Below are positions 42,801 to 49,711 of a stretch of DNA of 53,405 nt, in pieces. Location of the stretch: contig CAMDQN010000030.1 in assembly GCA_945905925.1 (NCBI GenBank), positions 1-53,405 of the forward strand, given 5' to 3'. The stretch comes from Singulisphaera sp. GP187 (lineage in GTDB: Bacteria > Planctomycetota > Planctomycetia > Gemmatales > Gemmataceae). Position 1 is the stretch's first letter. Each line of letters opens with the position of its first letter. Under the pieces are notes generated by a model that was given only the letters and a program-made list of their open reading frames with translations, ran no database searches and was not told the origin of the DNA. Both the position numbers and the translations under genes were made by a program.

Positions 42801-43072
42801 GAGGTCGCGAGCAGTTGGAGGGCGGCATCCAGTTCGCGACCGCGGTTTTCGAGTAATGCCGGCAGGTGTGTGCGCGCGTCCGGTCGCGCGAAGAGGCGTT
42901 CGAGATTATTGAGCGCCATGTCCGGGTCGGCGGTCCGCGGGAGCAACCGACCGAGCGGCGCGAACAGGTCCGGTGCCGATGTGCCAAAGTGGGTCGCGAG
43001 GGCCGCGAGGTTGCGCCGCGCGCGGTCCGCGTCCCGCACGGCTTTCAAGATGGTGTCTTCGAGCGAAGCCAT
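39860..43072 (-). CDS. glnE: Bifunctional glutamine-synthetase adenylyltransferase/deadenylyltransferase
   Basis: The 1070-residue protein has two nucleotidyltransferase domains. The first is near residue 212 (FGKLGGDELNYSSDIDLMFVYD), the second near 795 (GLGKLGGREISYHSDLDLLLVY). Each is followed by helical GlnE/GlnD-UR-type regions (RTWERQALIKLR, DVKTGRGGIRDIEYTVQFLQL; LWERQSLSRARVV, KRGPGGLTDVEFAVQLLQL). It is longer than the usual about 950 residues. One reason is a palindromic repeat at 41585-41668 read in frame within the inter-domain linker. GlnE controls glutamine synthetase by adenylylation in response to nitrogen status. Confidence 0.96.
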   Translation of the reverse strand: MASLEDTILKAVRDADRARRNLAALATHFGTSAPDLFAPLGRLLPRTADPDMALNNLERLFARPDARTHLPALLENRGRELDAALQLLATSQFFADTLAAYPEFLATVFHVPKRNPSTAELVTQLKGEVDASGDDAGALRAFRRFRDRHTLRIGIGDVIRDRPLEEITRELARLADASIEVALQHALRTVGARFGNPTTSTGQPATLTALAFGKLGGDELNYSSDIDLMFVYDADGETNRRSGVSNAEFFGRAIGELVRLLSSHTDRGFAYRVDLRLRPEGNRGPLARSLASTLSYYDTMGRTWERQALIKLRHVGGDPSLARDFLQAIEPFVYRKYFSFSEINEVKALKRQMESKATRAQTQDADFPRDVKTGRGGIRDIEYTVQFLQLLNGGDLPAVRQRNTLLALEALEIAGCLNSQETYILADAYRFLRKTEHRLQLLFDLQTHRLPAEGDELRKLARRMGYSEAGGGRQPPVNEASEETNEETGRLTPPLAAQRRSPLDESDPPPLDTRDLLIDPLDQFLKDLHDKTAIDRTILNHLLHQSFQGEDEQSEPEADLILDPDPDLETVRAVLGRYPFRDVSKAFANLSALARESVPFLSARRCRHFLASIAPPLLRAVAASPDPDAALTDLERVSASLGAKAVLWELFSISPPSLKLYVELCAGSPFLSALLVNNPGMVDELLDSLVLNQPRTADELHTELAELLRGATDPDPILHSFQDKEFLRIGVGDLLGKADVRVTTAALSDVADTILIQVVELVEPAVQAKLGSPQNPLVATSGSKSDPLCPYLLLGLGKLGGREISYHSDLDLLLVYAADGTTSCGESNRVYFTELAQRVIKTASRMGPMGRLYEVDMRLRPTGKSGSLVLPLSEFRRYFASSGCQLWERQSLSRARVVRGDATFAGEVMDAVHAAMLSPAWCPQLVDEVRAMRQKLESTASARSLKRGPGGLTDVEFAVQLLQLKYGREHPDVLTPNVWDALDSLAASGVLPVDDATALRDGYSFLRLVEARLRIVTDRALTEIPESADDQAKLAYRLGFATTSDFLAAFRRATASVRAAYLAVTARERE
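41585..41668. repeat. Palindromic repeat inside glnE, read in frame
   Basis: The arms GGCGAGCGGGGGCGTGAGCC and the complement of GGCTGACGCCCCCCGCCAGCC, with AACAG/CTGTT continuing inward, form an imperfect inverted repeat of about 28 bp with a central AT-rich loop. It keeps the glnE frame open and adds residues such as GGGRQPPVNEASEET and GRLTPPLAAQRR to the linker. Related copies lie at 43430 and 45040. Confidence 0.65.
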
Positions 43073-43113
43073 GATGCCATCTTACCGGTTAGCCGCGACC
43101 GAAAGGGAGTGTA

Positions 43114-43387
43114 TCACTTCAGCTTCCACACCATCGCCGTTACGCCCGGCGCGCTCGTGATCGCCCGCGTGTCATCGGCGGCGACTTGCGGTCGCTCAAC
43201 GTACCCACCCGGCCGGGCCGCGAAGCCCGAACGCTGCCGTGCCGTCGGGCGAAAGACAAAGGGCACTTCCAGACGTGCGGAACACAGTGGTGCCGAGGCG
43301 TGCGACCGCGTCATCGGGAAGCGCCGGCTCCGCCGCGAACGCGGGCGACACGAACAACGCGGCGAGCGCAATGAGGGCGTACCGCAT
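43114..43387 (-). pseudogene. WD40-type exported protein, internally deleted remnant
   Basis: The 5' end has a clean signal peptide and the start of a WD40 protein (MRYALIALAALFVSPAFAA, then ARLGTTVFR, ALCLSPDGTAAFG). It stops after 63 residues. A second frame then spells VERPQVAADDTRAITSAPG and the end VTAMVWKLK, just as WD40 repeats end. The middle with most blades and any other domains is missing. It is therefore a gene from which a large internal segment was deleted, with a frameshift. It lies between miaB and glnE. Confidence 0.65.
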
Positions 43388-43398
43388 GGCAAGATTCC

Positions 43399-44934
43399 TC
43401 AGATAAGAGGAAGAGAGAAGCGATTCTTTGGCGAGCCGGGGGCGTGAGCGACCGGAGCATCCGCGAGAGGTGAGGACGTTGCCTCCGGTCGCTTACGCTC
43501 CCGGCTCGCCAAGTCCAGACCCACACTTTCGTCCGTGAGCACGTTGCCGTACAGCGTGAACGGCGAGGCGTCCGTCACCGCGATGCGCACCGTTTGGCCG
43601 ATCAAGCGATCGGTGCCGTCGAACACGACGATGTGGTCGGCCATGCTGCGCCCGGTGAGCTGCGTGATGTGGTTCGCGCTCTCGCGGTTCGCCTGGTTCG
43701 ACGCACTCCGTTCGCGGCGGCTCGGGCCTTCGACCAGTACTTCCACCACGTTGCCCACTTGGGCGCGGTGGTCGGTGCGGCTGTTCTCGTTTTGCACCGA
43801 AAGCAGGTCGTTGTTGCGGCGTTTCTTCACGTCGTCGGGAACGTCGTCGGGGTAGCGGTCCGCGGCCTTCGTGCCGCCGCGCTCGCTGTACTTGAAAATG
43901 AACGAGTTCTTGAATGCGGCCACGCGAACCAGATCCATCGTCTTCGCGAAGCTCTCTTCGGTCTCGCCGCAGAAGCCGACGATGAAATCTGAACTCACCG
44001 ACACGCCGGGCACCAGTTCGCGACAGCGGCTGAGCATCTCCATGTAGTAGCTCGCGGTGTAGTTCCGCTTCATGCGCTTCAGGACTTCGTCGCACCCGGA
44101 CTGAACCGGCACGTGCAGGTACTTCACCACCTTCGGCAGTTCGCGCACCGCGTCGAGCAGGTCGTCGGTCATGTCCTTCGGGTAGTTCGTCACAAACTTG
44201 ATGCGATCCAACCCCGGAACGTCATGCATTCCCGCGATGAGATCGGAGAGTCGCGTTTTGCGATCGCCTTCGGTGTAGACGTAACTATTAACGGTTTGGC
44301 CGAGGAGCGTGACTTCCTTGCAGCCCTGATCGACGAGTTGCTTAACCTCGTTCCAGATGTGTTCAGGCGGGCGGCTCTGTTCCGGGCCGCGCGTACTCGG
44401 GACCACGCAGTAGGTACAGAACTTGTCGCAACCGATTTGAATGCGCACGTAAGCCTGGAACGGCGTCGGGCGCATGCTCGGATCGCGTGCCGGGTCGTAG
44501 CTGATGAAGCTCGCTTCGACTTCGCTCCGCCCGCCGTCCGTGCGCCCGAGGCTCACCGCGAGTTGCGGCTCGCGCGTGGCCCGCACTTTCGTGACCAACT
44601 CCGGCACCGCTCCGAGTTGCCCCGTGCCAACAATCATGTCCACGTACGGCGCGCGATTTCGAATCAAATCCTGATCCTTCTGCGCCATGCAACCGAGTAC
44701 CCCGATAACGGTGTCCGGTTTGTCGCGTTTCAACAGTCTAACGCGGCCGAGCGCCGAGTACGTTTTGTCTTCCGCGTGTTCGCGCACCGAGCAGGTGTTG
44801 AACAGCAGCACGTCCGCGTCGGCGGGCGAATCGGTGAGGGTGTAGCCGTGCTTGCGAAGGGCGCCGATGACCAACTCGCTGTCGAGCACGTTCATCTGGC
44901 AGCCGACGGTTTCGATGTACACTTTCTGCGTCAT
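43399..44934 (-). CDS. miaB: tRNA-2-methylthio-N6-dimethylallyladenosine synthase
   Basis: The 511-residue protein has the UPF0004 domain with the three cluster cysteines (Cys12, Cys48, Cys82). The radical SAM domain has C169-x3-C173-x2-C176 (GCDKFCTYCVVPSTRG), then HVPVQSGCDEVLKRMKR and SSDFIVGFCGETEES. The TRAM domain (about residues 395-470) follows. MiaB adds a methylthio group to N6-isopentenyl-adenosine 37 of tRNAs. The last about 35 residues (ASRERKRPEATSSPLADAPV) lie outside the normal family end and are encoded by a palindromic repeat (43430-43510). Confidence 0.96.
   Translation of the reverse strand: MTQKVYIETVGCQMNVLDSELVIGALRKHGYTLTDSPADADVLLFNTCSVREHAEDKTYSALGRVRLLKRDKPDTVIGVLGCMAQKDQDLIRNRAPYVDMIVGTGQLGAVPELVTKVRATREPQLAVSLGRTDGGRSEVEASFISYDPARDPSMRPTPFQAYVRIQIGCDKFCTYCVVPSTRGPEQSRPPEHIWNEVKQLVDQGCKEVTLLGQTVNSYVYTEGDRKTRLSDLIAGMHDVPGLDRIKFVTNYPKDMTDDLLDAVRELPKVVKYLHVPVQSGCDEVLKRMKRNYTASYYMEMLSRCRELVPGVSVSSDFIVGFCGETEESFAKTMDLVRVAAFKNSFIFKYSERGGTKAADRYPDDVPDDVKKRRNNDLLSVQNENSRTDHRAQVGNVVEVLVEGPSRRERSASNQANRESANHITQLTGRSMADHIVVFDGTDRLIGQTVRIAVTDASPFTLYGNVLTDESVGLDLASRERKRPEATSSPLADAPVAHAPGSPKNRFSLPLI
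43430..43510. repeat. Palindromic repeat forming the miaB 3' end
   Basis: Two 28-bp arms (43430-43457 and 43483-43510) match at 26 of 28 positions as inverted copies, separated by 25 bp. They begin GGCGAGCCGGG and end CCCGGCTCGCC. The left arm shares the GGCGAG-GGGGGCGT core with the element inside glnE. The translation of the right part gives ASRERKRPEAT at the end of MiaB. Confidence 0.8.
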
Positions 44935-45240
44935 GGTCGGGATACCGTTATGAGACGGGGCCGGCCCTTCTTACTCCCCTTCCCTTCAGGGAGGGGGTTG
45001 TGGGGTAGGTGAAGGATACACAGGTTGAAGAAAGGTTCAAAGGCGAGGGGGGCGTAAGTCCCCCGTTGAACCTCGAAAGGTCCGTTGGTGTGTACGTTTA
45101 ACAGGGGCTGATGCCCCCGCTCGCCTTCGGAGGAAAAGCGTTCGCGCGTGCGAATATTGTTCTGGAACTCGCGCCGGCCCCATGTTACTCTCCACATCCT
45201 GCCTCACAACCCCACCCTTTTTCCCAATCACGGAGTTCAC
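44935..45240. other. Intergenic region with palindromic repeats upstream of miaB
   Basis: No gene is seen. It contains a small CCCCTTCCCT/AGGGAGGGG dyad at about 44975-44997 and the larger palindromic repeat listed next. The divergent promoters of miaB and the thioredoxin-like gene should lie here. Confidence 0.5.
45040..45127. repeat. Palindromic repeat, third copy of the GGCGAG family
   Basis: Imperfect inverted arms begin AAGGCGAGGGGGGCGT and end GATGCCCCCGCTCGCCTT, with GTTGAAC / GTTTAAC as the inner part. It shares the GGCGAG...GGGGGCGTAAG core with the copies in glnE and miaB, but lies between genes. Confidence 0.65.
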
Positions 45241-45804
45241 ATGATCCGCACACTCGCCGCCGCTCTATTCGTGGCATGTCTGCCACAGTTCGTTACCGCT
45301 GCGGAACCGGCCCCGGCTCCGCACGCTAAGGCGAAGGTCGCCATCGGCGAAGCGGCACCCGTGTTCACCATCAAGGACGCGACCGGTAAGGTCGTCAATC
45401 TGGCCGAACTGACCGCGAAGGGGCCGGTCCTCGTCCGCCTCACCTGCGGCTGCTCCGGCTGCGACAAGGAACTCGCGTACTTCCAGAAGATCAACGAAGC
45501 GTACAAGGACAAGGGCCTCATCAGCCTGTACGTCTTCAAAGAACCCGACGCGAAGATGGCCAAGTACGCGGTCGAGAAGAAGATCGACGTGCTGTACGCG
45601 GTGGACACGAAGGGCGATAGCTGGGGCACGTTCCAGACGAAGAGCATGCCGACGAACATCCTGATCGCCAAGGGCGGGAAGATCGTGTCGATCGCGGCTG
45701 GGTGCGACCCAAGCGGGCTGCTCGCGAACGTCGTGTCCGACAAGACCGGCAAGTTGCTCGGCGTTGACGTGGTGGACGTGAAGAACAAGGTCGAGAAGAA
45801 ATAA
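45241..45804 (+). CDS. Exported thioredoxin-fold (TlpA/AhpC-like) protein
   Basis: The 187-residue protein starts at ATG 45241 with a signal peptide (to about residue 21). The mature part follows the AhpC/TSA-TlpA pattern: APVFTIKDATGKVVNLAEL, then VLVRLTCGCSGCDKELAYF with Cys71 and Cys74 as the redox pair (preceded by a third Cys69). It continues with KYAVEKKIDVLYAVD and the cis-proline region TKSMPTNILIA. It is a periplasmic thiol-disulfide or peroxide-handling protein; the exact partner is unknown. It is followed by a large palindrome before gnd. Confidence 0.85.
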   Translation: MIRTLAAALFVACLPQFVTAAEPAPAPHAKAKVAIGEAAPVFTIKDATGKVVNLAELTAKGPVLVRLTCGCSGCDKELAYFQKINEAYKDKGLISLYVFKEPDAKMAKYAVEKKIDVLYAVDTKGDSWGTFQTKSMPTNILIAKGGKIVSIAAGCDPSGLLANVVSDKTGKLLGVDVVDVKNKVEKK

Positions 45805-45815
45805 CTCCGCGTTCG

Positions 45816-45932
45816 CAGGGCTTCTGTCCTGTGCTACCAGCGACGGCCCCTCCGGGACGAAGACTGAAGACCACAAGGGTTTTCTCTTCGCCCCGGAGGG
45901 GCCGTCGCTGGTAGCACAGGACAGAAGCCCTG
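45816..45932. repeat. 48-bp near-perfect inverted repeat upstream of gnd
   Basis: Arms 45816-45863 and 45885-45932 differ at one position. The arms begin CAGGGCTTCTGTCCTGTG and the 21-bp centre contains AAGGGTTTTC. TGTGGTTTTTTGG follows on the plus strand, so it can also act as a terminator for the thioredoxin-like gene. It is a very long hairpin for a plain terminator. Confidence 0.85.
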
Positions 45933-46032
45933 TGGTTTTTTGGCCTTCCTCTCACCGCATCTTTCGCTTCGTGCTGCAGTCGCTAGAATGGACACGCTGC
46001 AAACGACCTATCACCCAGCAGAGGCTTTCACA

Positions 46033-47505
46033 ATGGCCGCACCGACCGCCGACATCGGACTCATTGGACTCGCCGTCATGGGCGAAAACCTCGTCCTCAA
46101 CATGGAGTCGCACGGGTACACCGTTGCCGTGTACAACCGCACCACCGCGAAGGTGGACGAGTTCGTCACCGGACGCGGGGCCGGCAAGAAGTTCGTCGGG
46201 GCCAAGTCGCCCGCAGAGTTCGTCGCCAGCATCAAGCGCCCGCGCAAGATCATCATGTTGGTGAAGGCCGGCAAGGCGGTCGATGATTCCATCGCAATGG
46301 TCGCGCCCTTCCTCGAAGCTGGCGACATCCTCATCGACGGCGGGAACACGCACTTCCCGGACACCACCCGGCGACTGAAGGAACTCGCCCCGAAAGGCAT
46401 CCGCTTCGTCGGGAGCGGCGTCAGCGGCGGCGAAGAAGGCGCGCTGAAAGGCCCAAGCATTATGCCCGGCGGTGACGCCACCGCGTGGTCCGAGATCAAG
46501 CCCATCTTCCAGGCCATCGCCGCGAAGGTGAAGGACGTGAGCGGGGCCATGGCGCCGTGCTGCGACTGGGTCGGGCCGGAAGGCTCCGGTCACTTCGTCA
46601 AGATGGTTCACAACGGCATCGAGTACGGCGACATGCAGCTCATCTGCGAGTCGTACCACCTGCTCAAGGACATCTGTGGGATGGCCCCGCCCGAACTGAG
46701 CGGCGTGTTCAGCAAGTGGAACAAGGGCGTGCTCGACAGTTACCTCATCGAGATCACGTCGGAGATCCTGGCGTACACCGACCCCGAGACGGGCAAACCG
46801 CTGGTGGACAGCATCCTCGACACGGCCGGGCAGAAAGGCACCGGCAAGTGGACCACCGACGCGGCCACCGACAACGGCGTGCCACTGACGCTGATCGCGG
46901 AGGCCGTGTTCAGCCGGTGCATCTCGGCCCAGAAAGACGAACGCGTCGCCGCGAGCAAGGTGCTAGCCGGGCCGGTGGCGCAGAAGGCCGCCGACAAAGA
47001 TCAGTTCATCGCGGACGTGGAGATGGCGCTGTACGCGGCGAAGATCGTGAGCTACGCACAGGGCTACGCGCTGATGGCGGCCCAAGCGAAGGCGAGTGGG
47101 TGGGAACTGAACAACGGCGGCATCGCGCTGATGTGGCGCGGCGGGTGCATCATTCGCAGCGCATTCCTCGGCAAGATCAAGGAAGCGTTCGACAAGAACC
47201 CGAAACTGGTGAATCTGCTCGTGGACCCGTTCTTCGCGGGCGAGTTGGGCAAGGCACAGAGCGGGTGGCGACGGGTGGTCGGCGCTGCCGCCGCGAACGG
47301 AATCCCGGTGCCGACGATCTCCAGCGCGCTGGCGTACTACGATGGCTACCGCACGGCGCGGCTCCCGGCGAACCTGCTCCAGGCGCAGCGAGACTTCTTC
47401 GGCGCGCACACCTACGAGCGGCTCGACAAGCCCCGCGGCCAGTTCTTCCACACCAACTGGACCGGTCGCGGCGGCAGCACCACCAGCAACGCCTACAACG
47501 CGTAA
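46033..47505 (+). CDS. gnd: 6-phosphogluconate dehydrogenase, decarboxylating
   Basis: The start at 46033 gives 490 residues, the usual length. It has the NADP-binding GLIGLAVMG (residues 9-17), then YNRT, KAGKAVDD, DGGNTHF, the catalytic GSGVSGGEEGALKGPSIMPGG, GHFVKMVHNGIEYGDMQL and, at the end, RGGSTTSNAYNA. It catalyses the oxidative decarboxylation of 6-phosphogluconate to ribulose 5-phosphate in the pentose phosphate pathway, yielding NADPH. An alternative start at 45988 exists. Large palindromes lie on both sides. Confidence 0.97.
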   Translation: MAAPTADIGLIGLAVMGENLVLNMESHGYTVAVYNRTTAKVDEFVTGRGAGKKFVGAKSPAEFVASIKRPRKIIMLVKAGKAVDDSIAMVAPFLEAGDILIDGGNTHFPDTTRRLKELAPKGIRFVGSGVSGGEEGALKGPSIMPGGDATAWSEIKPIFQAIAAKVKDVSGAMAPCCDWVGPEGSGHFVKMVHNGIEYGDMQLICESYHLLKDICGMAPPELSGVFSKWNKGVLDSYLIEITSEILAYTDPETGKPLVDSILDTAGQKGTGKWTTDAATDNGVPLTLIAEAVFSRCISAQKDERVAASKVLAGPVAQKAADKDQFIADVEMALYAAKIVSYAQGYALMAAQAKASGWELNNGGIALMWRGGCIIRSAFLGKIKEAFDKNPKLVNLLVDPFFAGELGKAQSGWRRVVGAAAANGIPVPTISSALAYYDGYRTARLPANLLQAQRDFFGAHTYERLDKPRGQFFHTNWTGRGGSTTSNAYNA

Positions 47506-47520
47506 TCCGACGTGGTCCCC

Positions 47521-47599
47521 AATGTGGTCCGCCGCTCCGCAGCGGTCTTCTCTTCGCAACGCAAAGGCAGAAGTCCGCCGCGGAGCGGCGGACCACATT
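47521..47599. repeat. Inverted repeat downstream of gnd
   Basis: AATGTGGTCCGCCGCTCCGC and the following GCGG form a 25-bp arm (47521-47545). Its inverted partner is at 47575-47599, with one mismatch, and a further partial match extends inward. Its 29-bp centre differs from the upstream one at 45816. With that repeat it brackets gnd. Confidence 0.8.
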
Positions 47600-47624
47600 A
47601 ACGCTTCTCCCCCGAGGGCACCCC

Positions 47625-48692
47625 GTGCCTCGTCACTTCGCCCGCGCCTTCGTTGTCGTGTTCCTGTTTGCGTCCGCGGCGATCGCGCAGCCACCCGCGC
47701 CCACACACAAGATCGTCGCGACCGACCGCCAGACCGTCGCCGCGACCATCACCTACAAAGTCAACACGACCAGGTTCGCAGTGACGCGGTGGATGGTCTT
47801 TCTGCCCGAACCGCCCGAACTCCCGTCGCAGGGAATGGTGAAAACAACCGGCGACGCGGGCACGAAAATCGTGACCGAGAAGAGTTCGCTCGCCCGCACA
47901 GTGCGTTACCTCGAAGTCTCCATCGCGAAGCCCGTGCCCGGTGGCGGGTTGTCGCTAAAGCTCGAAGTGGAAGCGACCCTCCGCTCACGAAAGCTAGTGG
48001 AGTTGCAAACCGGCGAAGCGCCACTCGCGGTCGCCGCGCTCACTGCCGCCGAGAAGAAATACTACCTCTCGCCCACCACGCGAGTGGACCACGACGCGAA
48101 ACCGGTTCAGGACTGGCTCACCGCGAAGACGCTCCGGCTCGGTAAGAACGAGGCGCCGATCGACTTCGCCGCGCGTGTGCTGGAAGTGATTCGCGCCGAC
48201 TACACCTACCACTACGACGCCGACAAGGACACACGCGCGTCAATCGCGTGCAAGGCGAGCCACACCGACTGCGGCGGGATGACGTACCTGTTCGTCGCAG
48301 CGATGCGAGCGAGCGGCGTGCCGGCCCGTGTGCTCGTCGGACGACAAGCAATCTCGCGCAAACCCGGAACCACGGCGGCGCAGCAAGAGTACGATCGGCC
48401 GCACGTCCGCGCCGAACTGTACGCCGCCGGTGTCGGCTGGGTGCCGGTCGATCCGGCCTACGCACGCTCCTCGAAGAACCGGCCGGTCGCGTCGTTCGTC
48501 GGCTTCGACCCCGGCGACCTACTGGTGCTACACGTCGATGTCGATTTGCAGTTACCGTACCCTGGCAAGGTGCGCGAGGCCCCACTCCTCCAAATCGGCC
48601 CGCACTACTGGACGGCAGGCAACGGCACCTTCGACGGGTACTTCGGCCCGACCGGTTGGGAAATGAAAGTGACCCCCAGCGAGAAGAAGTAA
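47625..48692 (+). CDS. Exported transglutaminase-like (cysteine protease fold) protein
   Basis: The start is taken as GTG at 47625 after GAGG, giving 355 residues with a signal peptide (to about residue 22, AIAQPP). The C-terminal half has the transglutaminase-core triad: Cys near 215 (SHTDCGGMTYLFVAAMRASGVPAR), His near 260 (RPHVRAELY) and Asp near 275 (WVPVDPAY). The N-terminal part is a beta-rich region. Such exported enzymes may be amidases, proteases or true transglutaminases; none is proven. It is 4 bp from the next gene. Confidence 0.85.
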   Translation: MPRHFARAFVVVFLFASAAIAQPPAPTHKIVATDRQTVAATITYKVNTTRFAVTRWMVFLPEPPELPSQGMVKTTGDAGTKIVTEKSSLARTVRYLEVSIAKPVPGGGLSLKLEVEATLRSRKLVELQTGEAPLAVAALTAAEKKYYLSPTTRVDHDAKPVQDWLTAKTLRLGKNEAPIDFAARVLEVIRADYTYHYDADKDTRASIACKASHTDCGGMTYLFVAAMRASGVPARVLVGRQAISRKPGTTAAQQEYDRPHVRAELYAAGVGWVPVDPAYARSSKNRPVASFVGFDPGDLLVLHVDVDLQLPYPGKVREAPLLQIGPHYWTAGNGTFDGYFGPTGWEMKVTPSEKK

Positions 48693-48696
48693 CGCG

Positions 48697-49605
48697 ATGG
48701 ACGAGCAACTGATCGCACTTTACCACCGGCACGCCGCGACCGCGTTCGACCGGGGCGCGCGACTCGCGGCTCTCATCGAGCAGAAGGCCTCCGGCGAGAA
48801 GTGTGCCTACGACGTCGGCAACGCGACACTCTCGTTCGGCAAACTGAAGTTCGAGGCGCCGTTGCTTGGCGCACACGCGAGCGGCAACGACTCGTGGCTC
48901 TGGTCGTGGTCGAACCGGAACCTGAAACTCACGATCACCAACCGCGCGCTCGGCGACCTCGTTCGCGTTACGGCCCAACGGCTCACCGTGCCGATGCTCG
49001 CGCATGCCGGATTCTCAATCGAGCCGCTGCTCGGGGCCGAACTCACGAAGCACGCGGCCAACGTGTTCGGCAGTATCCTGGCGCGCGAACTTGGGTACGA
49101 CGCGCACTACGTGACCGCTGAACCCGGACACCGCTCCGCGATCCTCGTTCGCGACGACCGGTTCAAGGTCGCCGAGCGATACCCGTTGAACCGCGTGCTG
49201 ACGCTGTTCCCGAAGGTGATCCGCTCGCTGCCGGTGTCCGACCACAGTGCTGCGCTGGCGGCCTACGCGCACGACTATTCGCTGACCGTGACCGAAGGGC
49301 ACGGCACGCTGACCGTTGGCGACGGCAAGGGCGAGATACTCGCGACCTTCGACGAACACAACCGGCTGACGAAGATGACTGGCACCAACGTGTCCGCACC
49401 GCCGGAGAAGAAGTCCACGCCCGCGAAGAGGGTGACCGCGAAGCCCCCGGTGAAGAAAACCGCGAAGGTGCCGAAGAAAACCACCACGAAAAAGGTGACC
49501 GCGAAGCCCGCGAACAAGAAACCCGTTGCCGCGAAGGTGCTGAAGAAGAAGGCGACCAAGCCCGCGCCGAAGACGAGCGCGAAAAAGCCCGTCAAGAAGC
49601 GGTGA
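48697..49605 (+). CDS. DUF6882-like protein with histone-H1-like Lys/Ala/Pro tail
   Basis: The 302-residue protein has an N-terminal domain of about 225 residues with the LLGAHASGNDSWLWSWSN strand typical of DUF6882-type proteins (LGS.AS..NTWLWAWAN). Its last about 75 residues (PEKKSTPAKRVTAKPPV, KKTAKVPKKTTTKKV) are almost only Lys, Ala, Pro, Thr and Val with no acidic residues, like the C-terminal tail of histone H1 and bacterial H1-like proteins. The tail could bind DNA or RNA. The gene follows the transglutaminase-like gene after 4 bp. Confidence 0.7.
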   Translation: MDEQLIALYHRHAATAFDRGARLAALIEQKASGEKCAYDVGNATLSFGKLKFEAPLLGAHASGNDSWLWSWSNRNLKLTITNRALGDLVRVTAQRLTVPMLAHAGFSIEPLLGAELTKHAANVFGSILARELGYDAHYVTAEPGHRSAILVRDDRFKVAERYPLNRVLTLFPKVIRSLPVSDHSAALAAYAHDYSLTVTEGHGTLTVGDGKGEILATFDEHNRLTKMTGTNVSAPPEKKSTPAKRVTAKPPVKKTAKVPKKTTTKKVTAKPANKKPVAAKVLKKKATKPAPKTSAKKPVKKR

Positions 49606-49647
49606 CTCCGTGGACCCACTCATCTCATTTGAAACCGGCAGGCTCGT

Positions 49648-49702
49648 GAAGCCGCTAGCGGCCGAACGCGATCAGGCCCGCGAAGCCGCTAGCGGCCGAA
49701 CG
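49648..49702. repeat. Tandem copies of a CCGCTAGCGG palindrome
   Basis: GAAGCCGCTAGCGGCCGAACG occurs at 49648-49668 and again at 49682-49702. Each copy carries the 12-bp palindrome GCCGCTAGCGGC. The pair lies between the converging 48697 and 49712 genes. Confidence 0.75.
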
Positions 49703-49711
49703 TGATCACCC

